In this document: positions 1-13,017 of the stretch, one piece after another
Numbering within the stretch: the stretch's first letter is position 1
Layout of the letters: each line of letters starts with the position of its first letter
From: Strix aluco
Taxonomy: Eukaryota; Chordata; Aves; Strigiformes; Strigidae
Assembly (NCBI RefSeq): GCF_031877795.1
Contig: NC_133931.1
Location: 24,984,264-25,048,263, forward strand
Direction of reading: 5' to 3'
DNA length: 64,000 nucleotides
Notes under the pieces: generated by a model
What the model was told of the DNA's origin: nothing
The model's database searches: none
The model's input: the letters and a program-made list of their open reading frames with translations, nothing else
Program-made: the position numbers and the translations under genes

Positions 1-2972
1 GGAGTCCTGGATCCCTGTCAGCTTTACCCATGACATTAGATTAAGTTGTTTCTCATAATTAGAACAGACAAAAATCATGTCTAGTCAGTCCCTCTCCAGT
101 CTCAGAACCCTCAGATTTAGCTCTTAATTGAAAGAAACATCGCTTTTCTAAAATCTTGTTACAGCTTTCTGTACGGGTTACTGTGGTGCTTGCATCCCTT
201 CGGGGGAGCACATTATTCCTCCTCCTGCTCAGCCACTGCATCCAGCCGCTTTATAAGCTACTTTTCAACCTGGGCAGAACTCGCCAATTCCTTTTAACAG
301 ACACCAAAACAACTTCTTCAGCTGAGACGGATAATAGAAGATTTCCATTTCCTGGCACACGCAGCTAGCCTTTAATCACTGATCTGGGACACGAACACTC
401 AGGCTGACACATTCGCAGTTCCTGGAAACACCACGTAGGTTTTGTAGCAAAGGGGTGGAATTGAGCAGAGGGATGATTCCAGCACGGGCACCTCTCCTTT
501 GCAGGGGATCTCTTGAGTACCTGTGGTCACCAAACATCACTCAGCTCTCTAGACATACCTTTTCAAACAGTTCTCTCTCAGGAAAGAATCAATAAAGCAA
601 ACACATGTAATTGTTTTTAATAAGGAAAGACCATAAACAAAGGCTTTTCTGTGCTGTGAACAAGACACTTTGATTTTCACTATTTAGAGAAATATGTCAC
701 CATCTATCTATATTGCTGCTAGTGTTCTGCTGTTTCATCACCAGAAATAAACAAGTAGCTAGCTCAAGAGAAAGGCTGAGGTTTTAGTTATGCGGTATAC
801 TACATAGAAGGAATACCAGAAATAGCTCGTAAAAATACAGAATTTGTTAATACACATCAGGAAAATTAACAAAAGATTAGGTCTTTCGTAAGTATGATCA
901 TTTGGTAAGCCTAGATGTATTGGGATATATTTCCGCCACATAATCCTACTAAATTAAATTGATTTACATCACTGGATAAAACTGAACTCCATAAAGTAGC
1001 TATTTTTAACTTCTGAAATAAATTTTATTCCCATTTAGAATTTGGTTAGTTCTCTACATTTTATTACAGATATTTGCTTTGCTGCAAATAGCATTTGGTG
1101 GTAAGGCTTATTACTAGGATTCTGTCTGCAAATAAATCCCAGTTTTACTGAAGCCCTGGAGGAAGGAAGGTATTTGGAACATTTGAGAAATAGGATATTT
1201 GGATCATTGAGAGATGAGGACTTCTATCAGCTCTTTCCTTCAGTTAAGTGTATGATCAGGTAGTGTGATGTTGAGGGATAGGGCTGCTCTTTGTGTAATC
1301 AGATGGTGGAGGACTGAGTCTGCTTTATAAATAAAAAGACCACAGTATGTTTGCTTGGTCATTCATCAGCTGTGTACCATTAGACTATTTACAGTCACCA
1401 GCCTGCTCACTTTAAATTAGATGTGGGTCCATCCTAGAAATCCTTTTGCTAGAAATTTCAGTTTGAATTTTGGTATGATTAGCGGCCCCACAATTTCCAG
1501 GATTCTTGTCTATCGATCAAGATGTTAGTCTAGCAAGTTGTCCAAAGGTGATATCAACAGACTGAGAAGTCATGAGAGCATTCCTTCATGTGCCTCACAA
1601 ATTCCTTCTGAACTCCTTTCTCTTCAACCATACCCAGAAGCCAAGCATCACTCAAGGGCCTCAAAGTGAAGAGAAGTGCAAGTGATAAAGCACGAAGTTG
1701 TTTTTCTTGCTTGTGGCATTTCAGTCTATAGAAGACGTATAGAACTAATACAGACAGATGTTAGCTGTCCTAACAAGACCTATGAGGACGACTTACAAGA
1801 ACTTAAGCCTGAAGTTAACATGTCAGAGATGCTCAGATCATGTTTGGGGTCAGGGCCTGCTTCATTCTAAAGAAGTCACATAAATCACATTCAATACAGA
1901 CAGAAACTCAGAAGCTTTTGTTACCCACCCAGTAAACTCAGCTGCAATAAGGTATATTTAACATCACCAGAAAGTCTCTATATTTATTGCATGGGAGACC
2001 CCAGAAGTAATCTGAACTTCATACCAAAATCCTTTTATAAAGTGGTTCTGATTAGACAGTCATTTGCACATTGAGATGACAGAAATCTTGACCAAGTACA
2101 GCTGAACAAATTTTGGTGCAGAAACAAGGCATGGGATTTTAAATCACATCAGATTATCTTTTAGGACAGTTAAAGACCCTGGCTTCCAAGCAGTGAGTAT
2201 ATTAAATGTGTTTTTGCTGCTCCCAATGGAATAAAAAAAAGCTGCAACATTTGAAAAACAAGTGCCATGCTTTAAATTGTTTTTGGTATTTTCTTTATAC
2301 TATTATACCTTGGCTTTATTACAAGTCTAGCACCATCTGGTACCAGGACACTACACGTACTCCTTGGACAGCCACTTTCAACCTTTACAAAATACTTTAC
2401 AGAAGTATTAAAATAAGAGTAAACAAATCTTTTATAATATAGGATCTTTTCTTTTAAAAGTAAAGAAATGCTTCATCTATACACACTTTACCTTCAGATT
2501 AACAGCTCCTTTGGACCATATCATTCACTTAAATCCCAGACTAGGACTAGGTACAAATCTCAAATGTTTTAATAGCTGCTGATTTAGCTCTTCTTTAAAA
2601 CATATTTTGTTTGCTTTAGTTCATTTGAATTAGAGAACTCTTCTAAACACAAGGAAAGACATTTTCAATTTTAGTATCTATTTGTAAAAGCAGTAACATC
2701 TATCACTGCACAGAAATGTCAGGAAGTTTACAGTGGAGTGGCTGCTCTGCATTTCTCCTGGTTTTCCACCCTGAAGGCTCAAGCCTAGAGAGAATTTCTT
2801 CTTCTTGTTTGTGAAATATTATGCTCTTCACCCAGTGTGCTCCTGGTACTACTTGAATTACTTCAGAACCTCCAACGCAATTAGCTCACAGGAGCCGAAA
2901 TAAAAAAGTCAACCAAAATGAGTTTTCTTTCCCCTGCCTTCTTGGAATCAAAACCAGGATTTAATGAATTAC

Positions 2973-3005
2973 AAATTTAAAATTAAATTTAAAATTAAAT
3001 TTAAG
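2973..3005. repeat. 12-bp A/T tandem repeat, about 2.75 copies
   Basis: The unit aaatttaaaatt is repeated twice in full and followed by a partial third copy. The unit is itself nearly self-complementary, so the tract is highly symmetric. Likely a small neutral minisatellite. Confidence 0.85.
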
Positions 3006-4574
3006 GGATTACCTGTTCTTGTAAAATGTGGTTTGCATACAGAAGTAGACATCAGTCTTCATTGACCTTCTCCCTTCTGAAAAATGACAGAGCAGAAGTT
3101 GTTTCCCAGCCGCCATGGAAAAGGGAGTGCTTACTCAAGCTTTTATTCCAGCATGAGTTCTCATGCTGTAGAATTTAGTTTTGTTCCAAAATTCACTATC
3201 CTCTTATTCTTCATTCAAGTAATAAGATGGAGACCTTGATACTAAATAGCACTGGGTTGACTTCTGCAAGTGTTTCTAAAAAAACCCTGAACAGTAGAGC
3301 TGAATCTTTCTAGAGATCAGATGATTTTTCCCCATCACCAGTGACTTGAACAAAGTGTAGAACTTGGACAAGACATGTATTGAAAGCTCTGCTGTTTCCA
3401 TTAGCCACAACACAAGGTCTCTGCATAAAGGACTGTGCTCTGGTTTGTTTGACTTCCTGACTCTAGGCCCCCTGAAGAATCAGATATCATACCTTAAAAC
3501 CTGTTGAAATATATCTTGGTTTCAGAGCTTAAAAGCTGATAATCCATAACTCAGGATCTGAAAACACACTTATTAGCAGAAATGAGGGTTCTGTAAAGAT
3601 GGCAGGTGAATGATGAAAGGTATTTTATTTTATTTATATTGGTCAGATTTGTTCACAGTCTCTCAAACCGCAATGTTCTCACCTCCATGGGTAGGTGAGG
3701 GCTCTGCTTCTTTACCCCCTCAGACTAAAACTCTAATACTTTCTTAAGACTGTTACAGAGCATTAAAAAGATGACTTTTCACAGAAGCCCATTATACCAG
3801 AGCATAGCAAAACAGTCACAACACATGCTGACGCGCAACTATTTATGGTCCTGCACAATGGTCTTGATAAGCAAACTCCTTCTAACTTGTCATATTGCAA
3901 TAACAGGATCTGAAGTTCAGGCAGAGAGGCATACATTTTTCACTTTAGCAGTAAGTTTGTGTAAAGAATGTTTCATGGAAAAGCATGTAAGCACGTCTCA
4001 TGGAAAGATAGACTACTTTAAGGGTAGGACCAAATCAAAAGAAAAAAACCACAAAGACCAGACAGCAGGGAGAGGTCTTTCCCTCTGAGGCTGGGAGGGG
4101 TTGTTGCACGTGCAGAAAGCAGCCCTGGGAGTTATTGCTTGGCAGATCATTTGGTAAACCCTTCCACTTCTACTGCAATGCTCAAGAGCCTGAATCCAAA
4201 GTGGTTCTGGGCTTTCTTAGTGGTCGTGTACTTGTGCTAACTAGGAAATCATTCTTCACGATGCCATGCAAAAAAGTGACCTTACCTCTTCCATCACAGG
4301 TCCACACTGCAAAAATGAATGTTGGCAGAGGAGAAGTCCTGGGGATCATGAAATGTCCCCTCCAGAATGGATGCACCACAGGAACCTACACCCTCCATGC
4401 AGGAGGATCACTTCCCAGGGTGGGGTACTCACCTACATCTGGGGTGGAAGGAGTGAGGGACAGGGCAGGATTACACAGAGCTGGGACACCCACGCCTCCC
4501 ACAGCAGGGGTGTGTGGGCAGAGGATTCTGCACGCCCAGACAAAGAAGGGTGTGTGTGACCCCCACAGCCTGGG

Positions 4575-4612
4575 AGGGGGGGTGTGTGTGTGCCCACAAG
4601 TCTGTGTGAGTG
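4575..4612. repeat. G-rich / TG simple-sequence tract
   Basis: A run of eight G followed by TG dinucleotides, then interrupted gtgtg stretches, inside the GC-richer patch at 4380-4620. This is low-complexity sequence with no coding meaning that I can support. Confidence 0.7.
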
Positions 4613-5367
4613 GGGCACAGGTTGGCATCAGTTATAGAAGGTGACTTAGAAATTTGTAGTTGCATGTTGCCACTTGTGGCTGGTGTTGTGGCTATCTGTT
4701 GTACAGCTGATATCAATCCTGAGTGTATTGCCAGTTCATTACATATCATTAATAAATCAATACACCACTTCAACCCTGATTTGGCTTAAACTGTGAACCA
4801 ATTGGGATTTGCTATAGAGTTTAGTCAGTGAGAGGAACAATGAGCTGAATTTTGTCAAATCCTCCTCAATTTGTCTAGATAACCTGGCTGATGAATACTG
4901 AGAAATCAGAGTTTCTAATGCATCCATGGGACCATGAGGAAAAGCATCACCTTTTTCCTACTGTCTTAATCCTCCCTACATGCGCTGTTGCAGCACACCC
5001 CTTAAGGCAGCATTGCAGGGTTTCGCTGCATGAATATAATTGATCCCCTGCATGGCCAGAACATTGGTACTTCAGTCTGGGAGCAGTTGGCCAATTATCA
5101 TAGCAGCAACTAACCCAAACATTGTCCTGCCAAAGTCACCAACGATGACGTCTGGGCTACCTTCCCTATTCTTCCTTGATTTCTCCATTTTGTGCCATTT
5201 TCCACTTTTTTCCCCTCCAGTGAAGCAGGGTAGAGCGCAATAGTCAGTGTGCTGCCGCAGAGCTGCGGGACACCACGCAGCACTCTGTGTGCACCAGCAG
5301 CAGTGCTGCTCACTGAGCTACAGCCATTTATTTGCAACAGTGGGTTTGAATACTGTCTTTATAGAGC

Positions 5368-5387
5368 TGTGCCAGCAGGGGGGATGT
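5368..5387 (+). promoter_or_regulatory. CTCF-like motif
   Basis: The sequence tgtgccagcaggggggatg resembles the CTCF core (CCASYAGRKGGC) with the polypurine run intact. It is a motif match only. Chance matches of this quality occur in any vertebrate sequence, so binding is not implied. Confidence 0.3.
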
Positions 5388-7664
5388 AGAGGAAGTTCTC
5401 ACTGCACTATCAGCATCCAACACTGATTGTAAGTTACCTGCAGTTATTCTGCCCAGAAAAAGGGACATTTTTATCGTATGCATATATATGCTCAGCAGTA
5501 ACCATCTTACAGAGAAATGGGAAGCAGTTTAACTTTGATGGTTGATTTTAAGTTTTCCCACTCTACCCCATGAAAATACAGTTGGCAGCGTATGTTCTCA
5601 GAGAGCACATTAGCGCTGAATTCATTCAAACCCCCCTGCGTGGGCAGGAAAAGGACTGGAGCTATTCTTGCATTATTCATGACAAGCTTTGGCAACTTGC
5701 TTGGTGTCAGCATTCACAGCTTCTGCTCTGTAGTACCTCCATTGTCCCACATGTCTCCCATATTCAGGCTCAGCATTTCCAACAGTAATAAATACGTTAC
5801 AGGCTTCCGGTGCCATTATGCAAAGGCAGGGAGGAAAGCACTAAGGCAGACTGGATGCCAAAAGGATGAGGAGGGCATCTCCTCTGTCTCTTTCTTTGCC
5901 TGGTGATCCTGCACCTCTTTTTCCAGAACACAGCTCATCCTTTTGGCAGGATCGGACATATACAAACTCTTTCTCCACTTCTTTCACTTTCTTGTGCATC
6001 ACTAACCAGTTGTGCTTGAAATTCCCTTGGCTGGGGAGGATCATGAAAGGGAAAGACTTGGGGCAGGGTAAGGAGTAGCAACCGACCTGGCAGCAGTAAA
6101 CGAAGGTGTGTGAATGCCCATTTCAAAACTCTTCCATAGTATCCTCATTTTGTCAATTCATTGTTATCCCAGATCATCCTCCATTCACCCCCCATCACGT
6201 GTAATTCATAGTTGTTATTCTTTCTGTTGACAGTTGTATGATAACTGAAAATTCCTCAGCTATGGAGGCATATATCAATCTACCACCAGTAACCAGCTGA
6301 AGCTGGAAGTTATTAAAAAATATATTTATTTAGGAATGTCTTTCCTGGGCTGACATGTGGCATTTCTGGTACCAGCTGGATTCCTTTAAGAATAAGGTGC
6401 AGGCTGACTTTTTTAAAAAGGGCATTTTTGTAGGCAGTCTGGAGGCTGTGGTTTCGGGTGAGACGTTGCCCCTCTCTAGGTGAAAAGGTGTTTCCTTTGC
6501 TGCCTCCCACTTCCCCCCTGCTGGCTCTGATGCTGAGTCTGTCTTCAGGGGAGCTTTGTGAGGGCAACTTTCTCACTTTTACTTTAATATCTCCTAGTCT
6601 TGAGTGATGGAGAAATATCTACACAAAATTATATGGTTAACATTTCTAAAATGTAAAGGACAGGTCCTCAGCATGGTGTTGGACTCCAACGTCATTTTTT
6701 AGATGATTTTGAAAATGTTTCCTTTTGTATCACACAGCTTTCCTCCAAAGCACATGATTGAACTGAACTTCAATGGCTTTGTCTGGGTCCCTGTTCACAA
6801 GTTTTCCTTGTATCACGCTTGAGATGAAATAAAACTGCTGAGGCTCCTTTAAAGTTGCAAAATGTGCTGTCTGAGATTATTGCCCTGGGGTGTGGTGTGG
6901 AAGAAAGACAAATGGAAAATACAATTTTCTTTAAATCCCCGTTGTCCTTTGTTTGAGCATTTGACTCTAATCCTCCTTAGTCGTAAGAAGTTTATTTGTT
7001 TAATGTTCCTTTTGCGCCTCTGAAAATAACAGAATTAAGAGAAACAGGAGGATTAATAGTTGCTCATGGAAACAATAAAGTAAACCTCCAGACACACAGA
7101 GATGCCATGGGGACAGGGATGCTGTAAAGCTGTGATGCAGGGAGCCCATGCCCAGCCTCGCACCAAGCCCTGTAGCTGCCACGCTGGGGACAACTGCAGC
7201 TGTCTGAGACCTGCACTCCAGCTCAGACTCAGTTCAGGCTCAAACCACATTGCCACAGTCAGAAGACCACCAGGAGACTACCACTGCTTATTCTAGGGGA
7301 GGACCAAGGGCACAAGGCCAGTGGTTCCCAAACAGAGGTCTCCAGGACCATCAGTTGCGGAGATCATTTTATTTCACTTACTGTTGACTCTCCTCCAGCT
7401 TGTTCAATGGGTGTCTGAGGTCTGCATTGCAATGAAGGTAGTGGCCTGTGAAGGCAACGGAAAACACACATTGCTGTCTTCTCTATGGCCACCAATTTAC
7501 CAGCAAGTGGAATCCAATTTTATATGTAGTGAGTGTCCCAGAGGAAAAAGCAAAATCTAATAGACTTATTTCATTTCTATCTGCTCCAGTGCTGTTCTCC
7601 TTCTCCATATCCACTTGGAGAGCAAATTCAATTAAAACATCCTTGCCAATTTACAAAATGATTA

Positions 7665-7735
7665 ACATGTTAATGATTTTGCAGTTTTACAGAAGGGGAA
7701 CAAGGAGAGAGGAAATAGCTTAGCAAATCCATCCG
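7665..7735 (+). mobile_element. Possible MIR-like SINE remnant (core region)
   Basis: The stretch tttgcagttttacagaaggg, then a purine-rich gagaggaaat-agcttagcaaa segment, follows the order of the MIR core (ttttacagatgaggaaactgagg ... gacttgccc). It is short and diverged, so a chance resemblance is possible. Confidence 0.3.
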
Positions 7736-8732
7736 TACTATGGTGATGAAGATTTACTGAGGGCTGTGAACACTAGGTTGCTCTGAGAAATCCCAACCCC
7801 AGGCCAGAGCTGCCTCCAGTTCTCCCCTTGCCTGGGGCAGAACGGTCACTTTCACCACCAAAACCAAGCCCAAGCACTGCTGGGGTAACAGGAAGGTCAT
7901 GAGACAGATGTAGATGAGGACAGACAAACACGGGGTAATTCTTATCAGCAGATGGGTAAGAAGAGAAAATACAGTTATGCTACACTCACAGCAGCTCAGT
8001 GAACATCTTTCCCTCACACCGAGAAAGACAAAGATTTATTGCACTGAATCCAGTCGTGCTGCATCTGTTTGAAACCCATGTTAGGGAGAACTGGGCTGGG
8101 CTGCAATTTCAGCAAGTATTTCAGTGATGCCTTACAGGCACAGCAGGACTCCAGCCCATTGCTGGAGGTGATAGTCCAGTACAGGCAAAGAGTGGGAGAC
8201 TCTTGCTTCAGGTTACACCGACTTCAGCAAACTATTAAAAACAAGCAGAGAGAAAGCTCAGAACCAAATTCTGGTTAATGCACAGCTCCATGAAGTGGTC
8301 TGGGAGTGCCTGGCAGCTCCTTAGAGGTGACACACTGTGGACCTGCAGTGTAAACAGGCAGCAGGTTTCATATCCCCCTGCACGATGGCCTTGCTTCTGG
8401 CACCCAGGGCAGAAAAGGGCCAAAAGTGATCTTGAGCACACCTCCATGAGCTGCTGTCATGGTGGTTCCTCCAAAACATCAGGGGTTTCTCAGATGCTCA
8501 AAGTACCCAATGGCTCAGTGAGTAAAGCACCAACTATTTGGTGCAACTACTTGGAAGAGAAAGATTTTTTTTTTTTTATTAAATCTTTATTAAGTTTCCA
8601 TTTGAACACCAGTGGTAGTAGTTGTCTTGAAGGGGTGAGCTGTCATTTCAAAACCTTTCCCCTCACTAACTGCCCTTGTTATTGCCCAGAAAAGCATTAC
8701 AGATTTGGGAACGGTGGGAGCATGATGTTTCC

Positions 8733-8750
8733 TTTTTTTTTTTTTTTTTT
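8733..8750. repeat. Poly-T tract (18 T)
   Basis: An uninterrupted run of 18 T. If it were the tail of a minus-strand retrocopy, the gene body would lie to the right, at 8751 onward. I see no recognisable coding sequence there, so it is listed as a simple repeat. A 13-T tract lies nearby at 8565-8577. Confidence 0.9.
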
Positions 8751-8935
8751 CTCTGTAAGGAAATACTGACAATATTGCCAAAATCTAACATGCCCAAATC
8801 TAACGTGCCATTTATGCCTGATTCAAGGAAAATTTAGGAGACTAGAGCTGGGAACAACAGCAGCTGATGATCCCCCCATACTTTGGCAATGAAGCAAGTT
8901 GAGTGAGGAACTGTCTGGTATGTTTAGGTTGGGGT

Positions 8936-9010
8936 TCAAGAAAAAGAAAATTAAAAAAAAAAAAGAAAAAAGAAAGGAAGAAAGAAAAGAAAAAAGAAAA
9001 GCAGAAATAT
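8936..9010. repeat. Purine-rich (A/G) low-complexity tract
   Basis: About 75 bp that are almost entirely A and G on the plus strand (A runs mixed with aaag, aagg and aaga units). On the opposite strand it gives an apparent Phe/Leu-rich reading frame, which is an artefact of composition. Confidence 0.9.
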
Positions 9011-12000
9011 AATTAAAAGAAAAAAAGAGACGCTCCTATAAAAAATGACAACATGAAAAGTAAAGGCATTAAGATGCCTGCAGTGGCTAAGCACTAAGGA
9101 GGTGCCTGTGCAATGTTGTTGATGATTGTGGCAGCAGGACACATGTTCTCGAGCCTCTTGTTTGGAAGAGCTGTGTGGGGAAGCTCTGAGGGCCTTAGCT
9201 GCGCTGAGCTGCTTGGGATTTCATTGTGTCTTGGCTCTCCTTAGATTTGTAGAAAAGCACATTTTTACAGGCCTTGGCACTTCACACCAGGGGCTACTTG
9301 TGAAAACAGTGGTCAGTTTGGGGAGCACCAAATTTATATTAAACTGATAATTTTCCCTTGCTTAGGACTTTCTATGAAAATGTCCCATACATTTCAGATT
9401 GCATGGTTTGCATAAATTACTGGCAGTTGATGGATTAACCCAAAGGCCAGATTCAGCAAACTAAGTAAGACTGTAATACTAAACTGTAACTACCCTGTTA
9501 GGAGACATTATAATCCAGCAGGTTTTAAAAAAAAACAAGCATCCCCCTCCCCATACCATTTGTAAGCTTTGTAAAATTCTCTAATTAGAGTATATTTTAC
9601 AAGGACTTTTGGCAGCAGTGTTGACTTGCTAGCCAGATTAATGTGACAGAGCGTGACAATGGCTTCTCTCTGAGGTTCGCTGGACCCCACAGCTAGATCA
9701 GGGCTGCACAGTTTACTTTGGGCAGATGTACTCCAGCACCAGCAAAACAGTTCAAAGAAGTGGGAGATAACTCTGAAGCCATGGATGTCTGAGGATATTA
9801 ATGGCAATGCTTGGCTGCTCCAGCTCTCAAGACTTGCTTCTGTGTCTCCAAAAGCTCTGCTTGGCATGGCTATGTTTTTGTGAAAGGCCTTCAAATGAAG
9901 CTCTTTCTTTTGGTGGGAGAAATTACTCAGGACATATAGATGACTTTTTTTAACCTTCCTGCCCACTGGGATGTTGTTGGAGACCACAGCTGAGGCTGCC
10001 ACTGATTACACTGTAAGCACAAGCAGAGACCCAGCCCTTATCCCACTGGGCGCATTCATTCTGCTGGTCCACAGATTTGGATTTTTTAGAGAAAAACTGC
10101 ATTTTGAGCACAAGAGACTCAAAGCTTGGAGAATTTGGGGCAGGAGACCTGGCTGTCTCAGATAAGATCTATGTCCTTCAGAAAACTCCTGTGGCTATGG
10201 GTTTCTCCTCAAAAGGTCACAGGTAGGAAGGGACAGCTGAAGAGACTGACTCAGTATCATTAAAAGGACGATAGCAGAGGTGGGGCTTCTCCCCACCAGC
10301 AGAACATCCTTCTTCCCCTTTCTGTACTGAAGGTGCTGTTTAGTTACATAGTTCTTTAGCTATCAATAGTTATGAACAAGAAATAGAAATGCCTGCCTGC
10401 CTTTGGGATTAATTCTGAACCATGTATCTGCAGAGAGTGGAGTAAAGTAGGAGAATAACTTTTGAATGAGTTGGGATTTCCCCTGCACCCTTCCTTCAAG
10501 CTGAAAGAGCTATGCTGTGGGGTTTTGAAGAAGCCCCAATCACCACAGAGAAGTGATGGCAGCCTGGCCGCATTCTTCAGGTGTTTGCTGAAATGGCCAG
10601 AAAGCAACTGTCCTTTCCTGGTGTACTCTGAGGGGCTGATCTGCCTTGGGGACCCTGTCCCTCTGGTATTGTTTGAATGAGCTGTGGTACATAGGTACAA
10701 GACTTGCTGGGCCAAGGCTCAGGTGTGGCTTAACCATGGAACAGTAAAACAACACACAGAGCTGCATTTTGAGATATTTTTTTTTCTGGCTTAAATTATA
10801 AATGAAAATGTAGATGTTACGTTGCTTAGGAAGATGCTCATTCTTCAAATGCCAGTGAGCTGACTGTACTTCTAGAAAGATTTTCTGAGCTTTCTGAATG
10901 AGTAATGAGAACTGAAAGAAAGAGAAAAGGTGCACTTTAAAAGAAAGACTTTTCTGCCAGTAAAATGCATGTGATGAATGCAAGTAAAACACAACTGAAG
11001 GGGAAAACTTTCCTTATGAAAAATTTTATACCAAAACCAAATATAGGTCATTCCACTGGAAAAGGAGAACAAATGTGTTAGTCATACAAGTCTTTTGTGA
11101 AATAATAGGCTTTATTGCTTTCAGTTTTATTTCAGGTAAAATACTGAATCTGGTGTGAAAATTGACCTGGTCTCAGGCAGCCACATTAACCAATGCTCCT
11201 TCAGCTTAAAAAATAAATTGTCACAGTAGATTTGCCCTCCTGCCCCAGCATAACCTCTTCTTTCCCTGGCAGCCTGTGCTGGCTGACAGACTTCAGTATT
11301 ACTGACATAACTCACTTGGCCACAGTTTCTTGCCTGCAGCCCATTCAGTGGCCCACAAGGTTCTGGCATTTGTGTCAAGAGAGATAAAAGCTAGTTTGAA
11401 CGATGTGAAAGTACAGGTGCTCTTTGGTCCTCCAATTCGTAAAGCTGAGATGAATAATTTTGCTGCCTTTTGCTGACAACAGAGAGAAAAAGGGAACAAG
11501 AAGTAATCATGGTATCATCTACTGCAGTAACGTTACATAGGACTTTACCCTAATTTAAATCACTCTGATGTGAGGGACAGTTTGGGTTTTTTTTTTTATT
11601 TACTGAAGTTTTTTTGATTTACTGAAGTGGGTGGATGTGGAAAGCATCTCAGAGCTTCCTATAATGCTTTGCTTCACATAGATGCTCTCCTTGGGACAGC
11701 ATGGAAGAACCTTCCCTTTCTCATGACATACCATTCAGTACAAAACCACTCCAAACAAAATCAGCAAAGCTCCCCTCCCAAAACAGATGCCTCTCTCCTC
11801 ATTGAGTGGTATTTCAGAAGGGCAAGGTCTTTAAATAACGAGGACAGACATCTTTCCCTTCTACCTCCTTCAGCACACAGCATGGGCCAAGGCAAAACAA
11901 ACATGCAAAGGGAGCTGCTGTCCCCCTGCTGCGTTTGCTGCAGGAGATGGGGAGGGGGGGCAGGGGTGTGGAGTTTCAGTGCTGTGCAGTGCAGCCAGTC

Positions 12001-12997
12001 AAGGTCACACATTGAACTCTACAGATAAAAATAAATATTTAACAGCTGCTCTTTCAGGCAGCATTATTCACCCTGTGCAGCAAAGGAGGTGAGGACCCAG
12101 AGGAGAGGTAGTCTGTGGTTGTGGCTGTAATGCATGGAGGATGCTGCAGGTGTGGAAGGGGAGAAGCTGCAGGTCCTGCTTCCATCTTCTGGCTTTTTTG
12201 CGCTTCAGGTGCCTGTCTTGTACCCTTAAAGTGCTCCAAATGTGAAATATGGTTGGTTCTGAGAAAAAAAGTTATCTCTGGCATGTCTTTGTCACTGCCA
12301 AAATAGAGCATCGCGCTGCTATAAGCCCTGATTTCATCACTCTGCCATTTCACATCGGCGTGCCACATTTTTGTTTCCAAGCTGTGTGACTCCACTCTGT
12401 CTTCCCAGAGCTTGTGCTGCTATTCTATTGCACAGACCTCTGACTTAATCCTGTCCTTACCTGCTTGATACTAGCAGCCCTAGAAGATTGGCCAGGGCTT
12501 TGAAGTGCCTCATTCCTTCATGCGCAAGTGTTGCACAGAACTGTTCAAGCCATCCCTTTACAAACTGCCCCCATGGACCAGGGTATGCTGGTATCTCTCA
12601 GGCAAGCTGAAGCAAAGAGCAAAACAAACCAGAGTTGGGGAAACTGTCAATCTACCTTCCCCCTCCTGCTCGCCCTTCTGCCAATATTAGAAGGGAAGTG
12701 GGCCAAAGCTTGATGCTTTTTAATGTGAATGAGGCACTTTGATATTGCCAGAGAGGGAGCTGATCAGACAAGCTCCGCTATTCTTAATTCTGGCAAACAA
12801 CAGAGCAGTATGTTATCGACCCCTGCCTCAGGCGAGGCCAGCTTAGATCAAGCAGGAAACCAAATGTTGATGTTTCAGAGATTTCTTAGCTCTGAGGTAC
12901 TCTAACACACTGAAATATTTGTGCCATAGAAATGAGATTCAATGCACTCGCTATTTTCTCACACTGTTTGAACACCCACGAGGGGTTCCCATGAATG

Positions 12998-13017
12998 CCT
13001 GCCTGAAAGCAGGCAGG
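12998..13017. repeat. Perfect 8-bp inverted repeat (hairpin)
   Basis: cctgcctg and caggcagg are separated by a 4-nt loop (aaag), giving a GC-rich perfect stem inside AT-rich DNA. No T-run follows and no gene is adjacent, so no terminator or RNA role can be assigned. Confidence 0.85.

Larger units (their letters stand above)
1..7660. other. Gene-poor flanking DNA downstream of CPQ, no gene seen
   Basis: This is AT-rich unique sequence with scattered short open frames on both strands and no recognisable domain. It holds a 12-bp tandem repeat near 2973-3005 and a GC-richer, G/T-rich patch at about 4380-4620 (including a short TG run). It also holds a CTCF-like motif at about 5368-5387. An open frame of 169 codons at 4135-4644 on the plus strand overlaps opposing frames in the same GC-rich patch and resembles no family I know. 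Confidence 0.6.

Noticed and set aside
4135..4773. Several overlapping open frames on both strands (169 plus, 100 minus, 97 plus codons)
   Set aside because: They overlap each other in all directions in a GC-richer, G/T-repetitive patch, which lowers stop-codon frequency. No domain, splice signal or promoter supports any of them.
8733..8950. Poly-T tract as the tail of a processed pseudogene
   Set aside because: No recognisable coding remnant, in either orientation, lies next to the tract. A long homopolymer alone is not evidence of retroposition.
8944..9142. Phe/Leu-rich minus-strand frame resembling a membrane segment
   Set aside because: It is produced by the A/G-rich low-complexity tract and is not a real protein.
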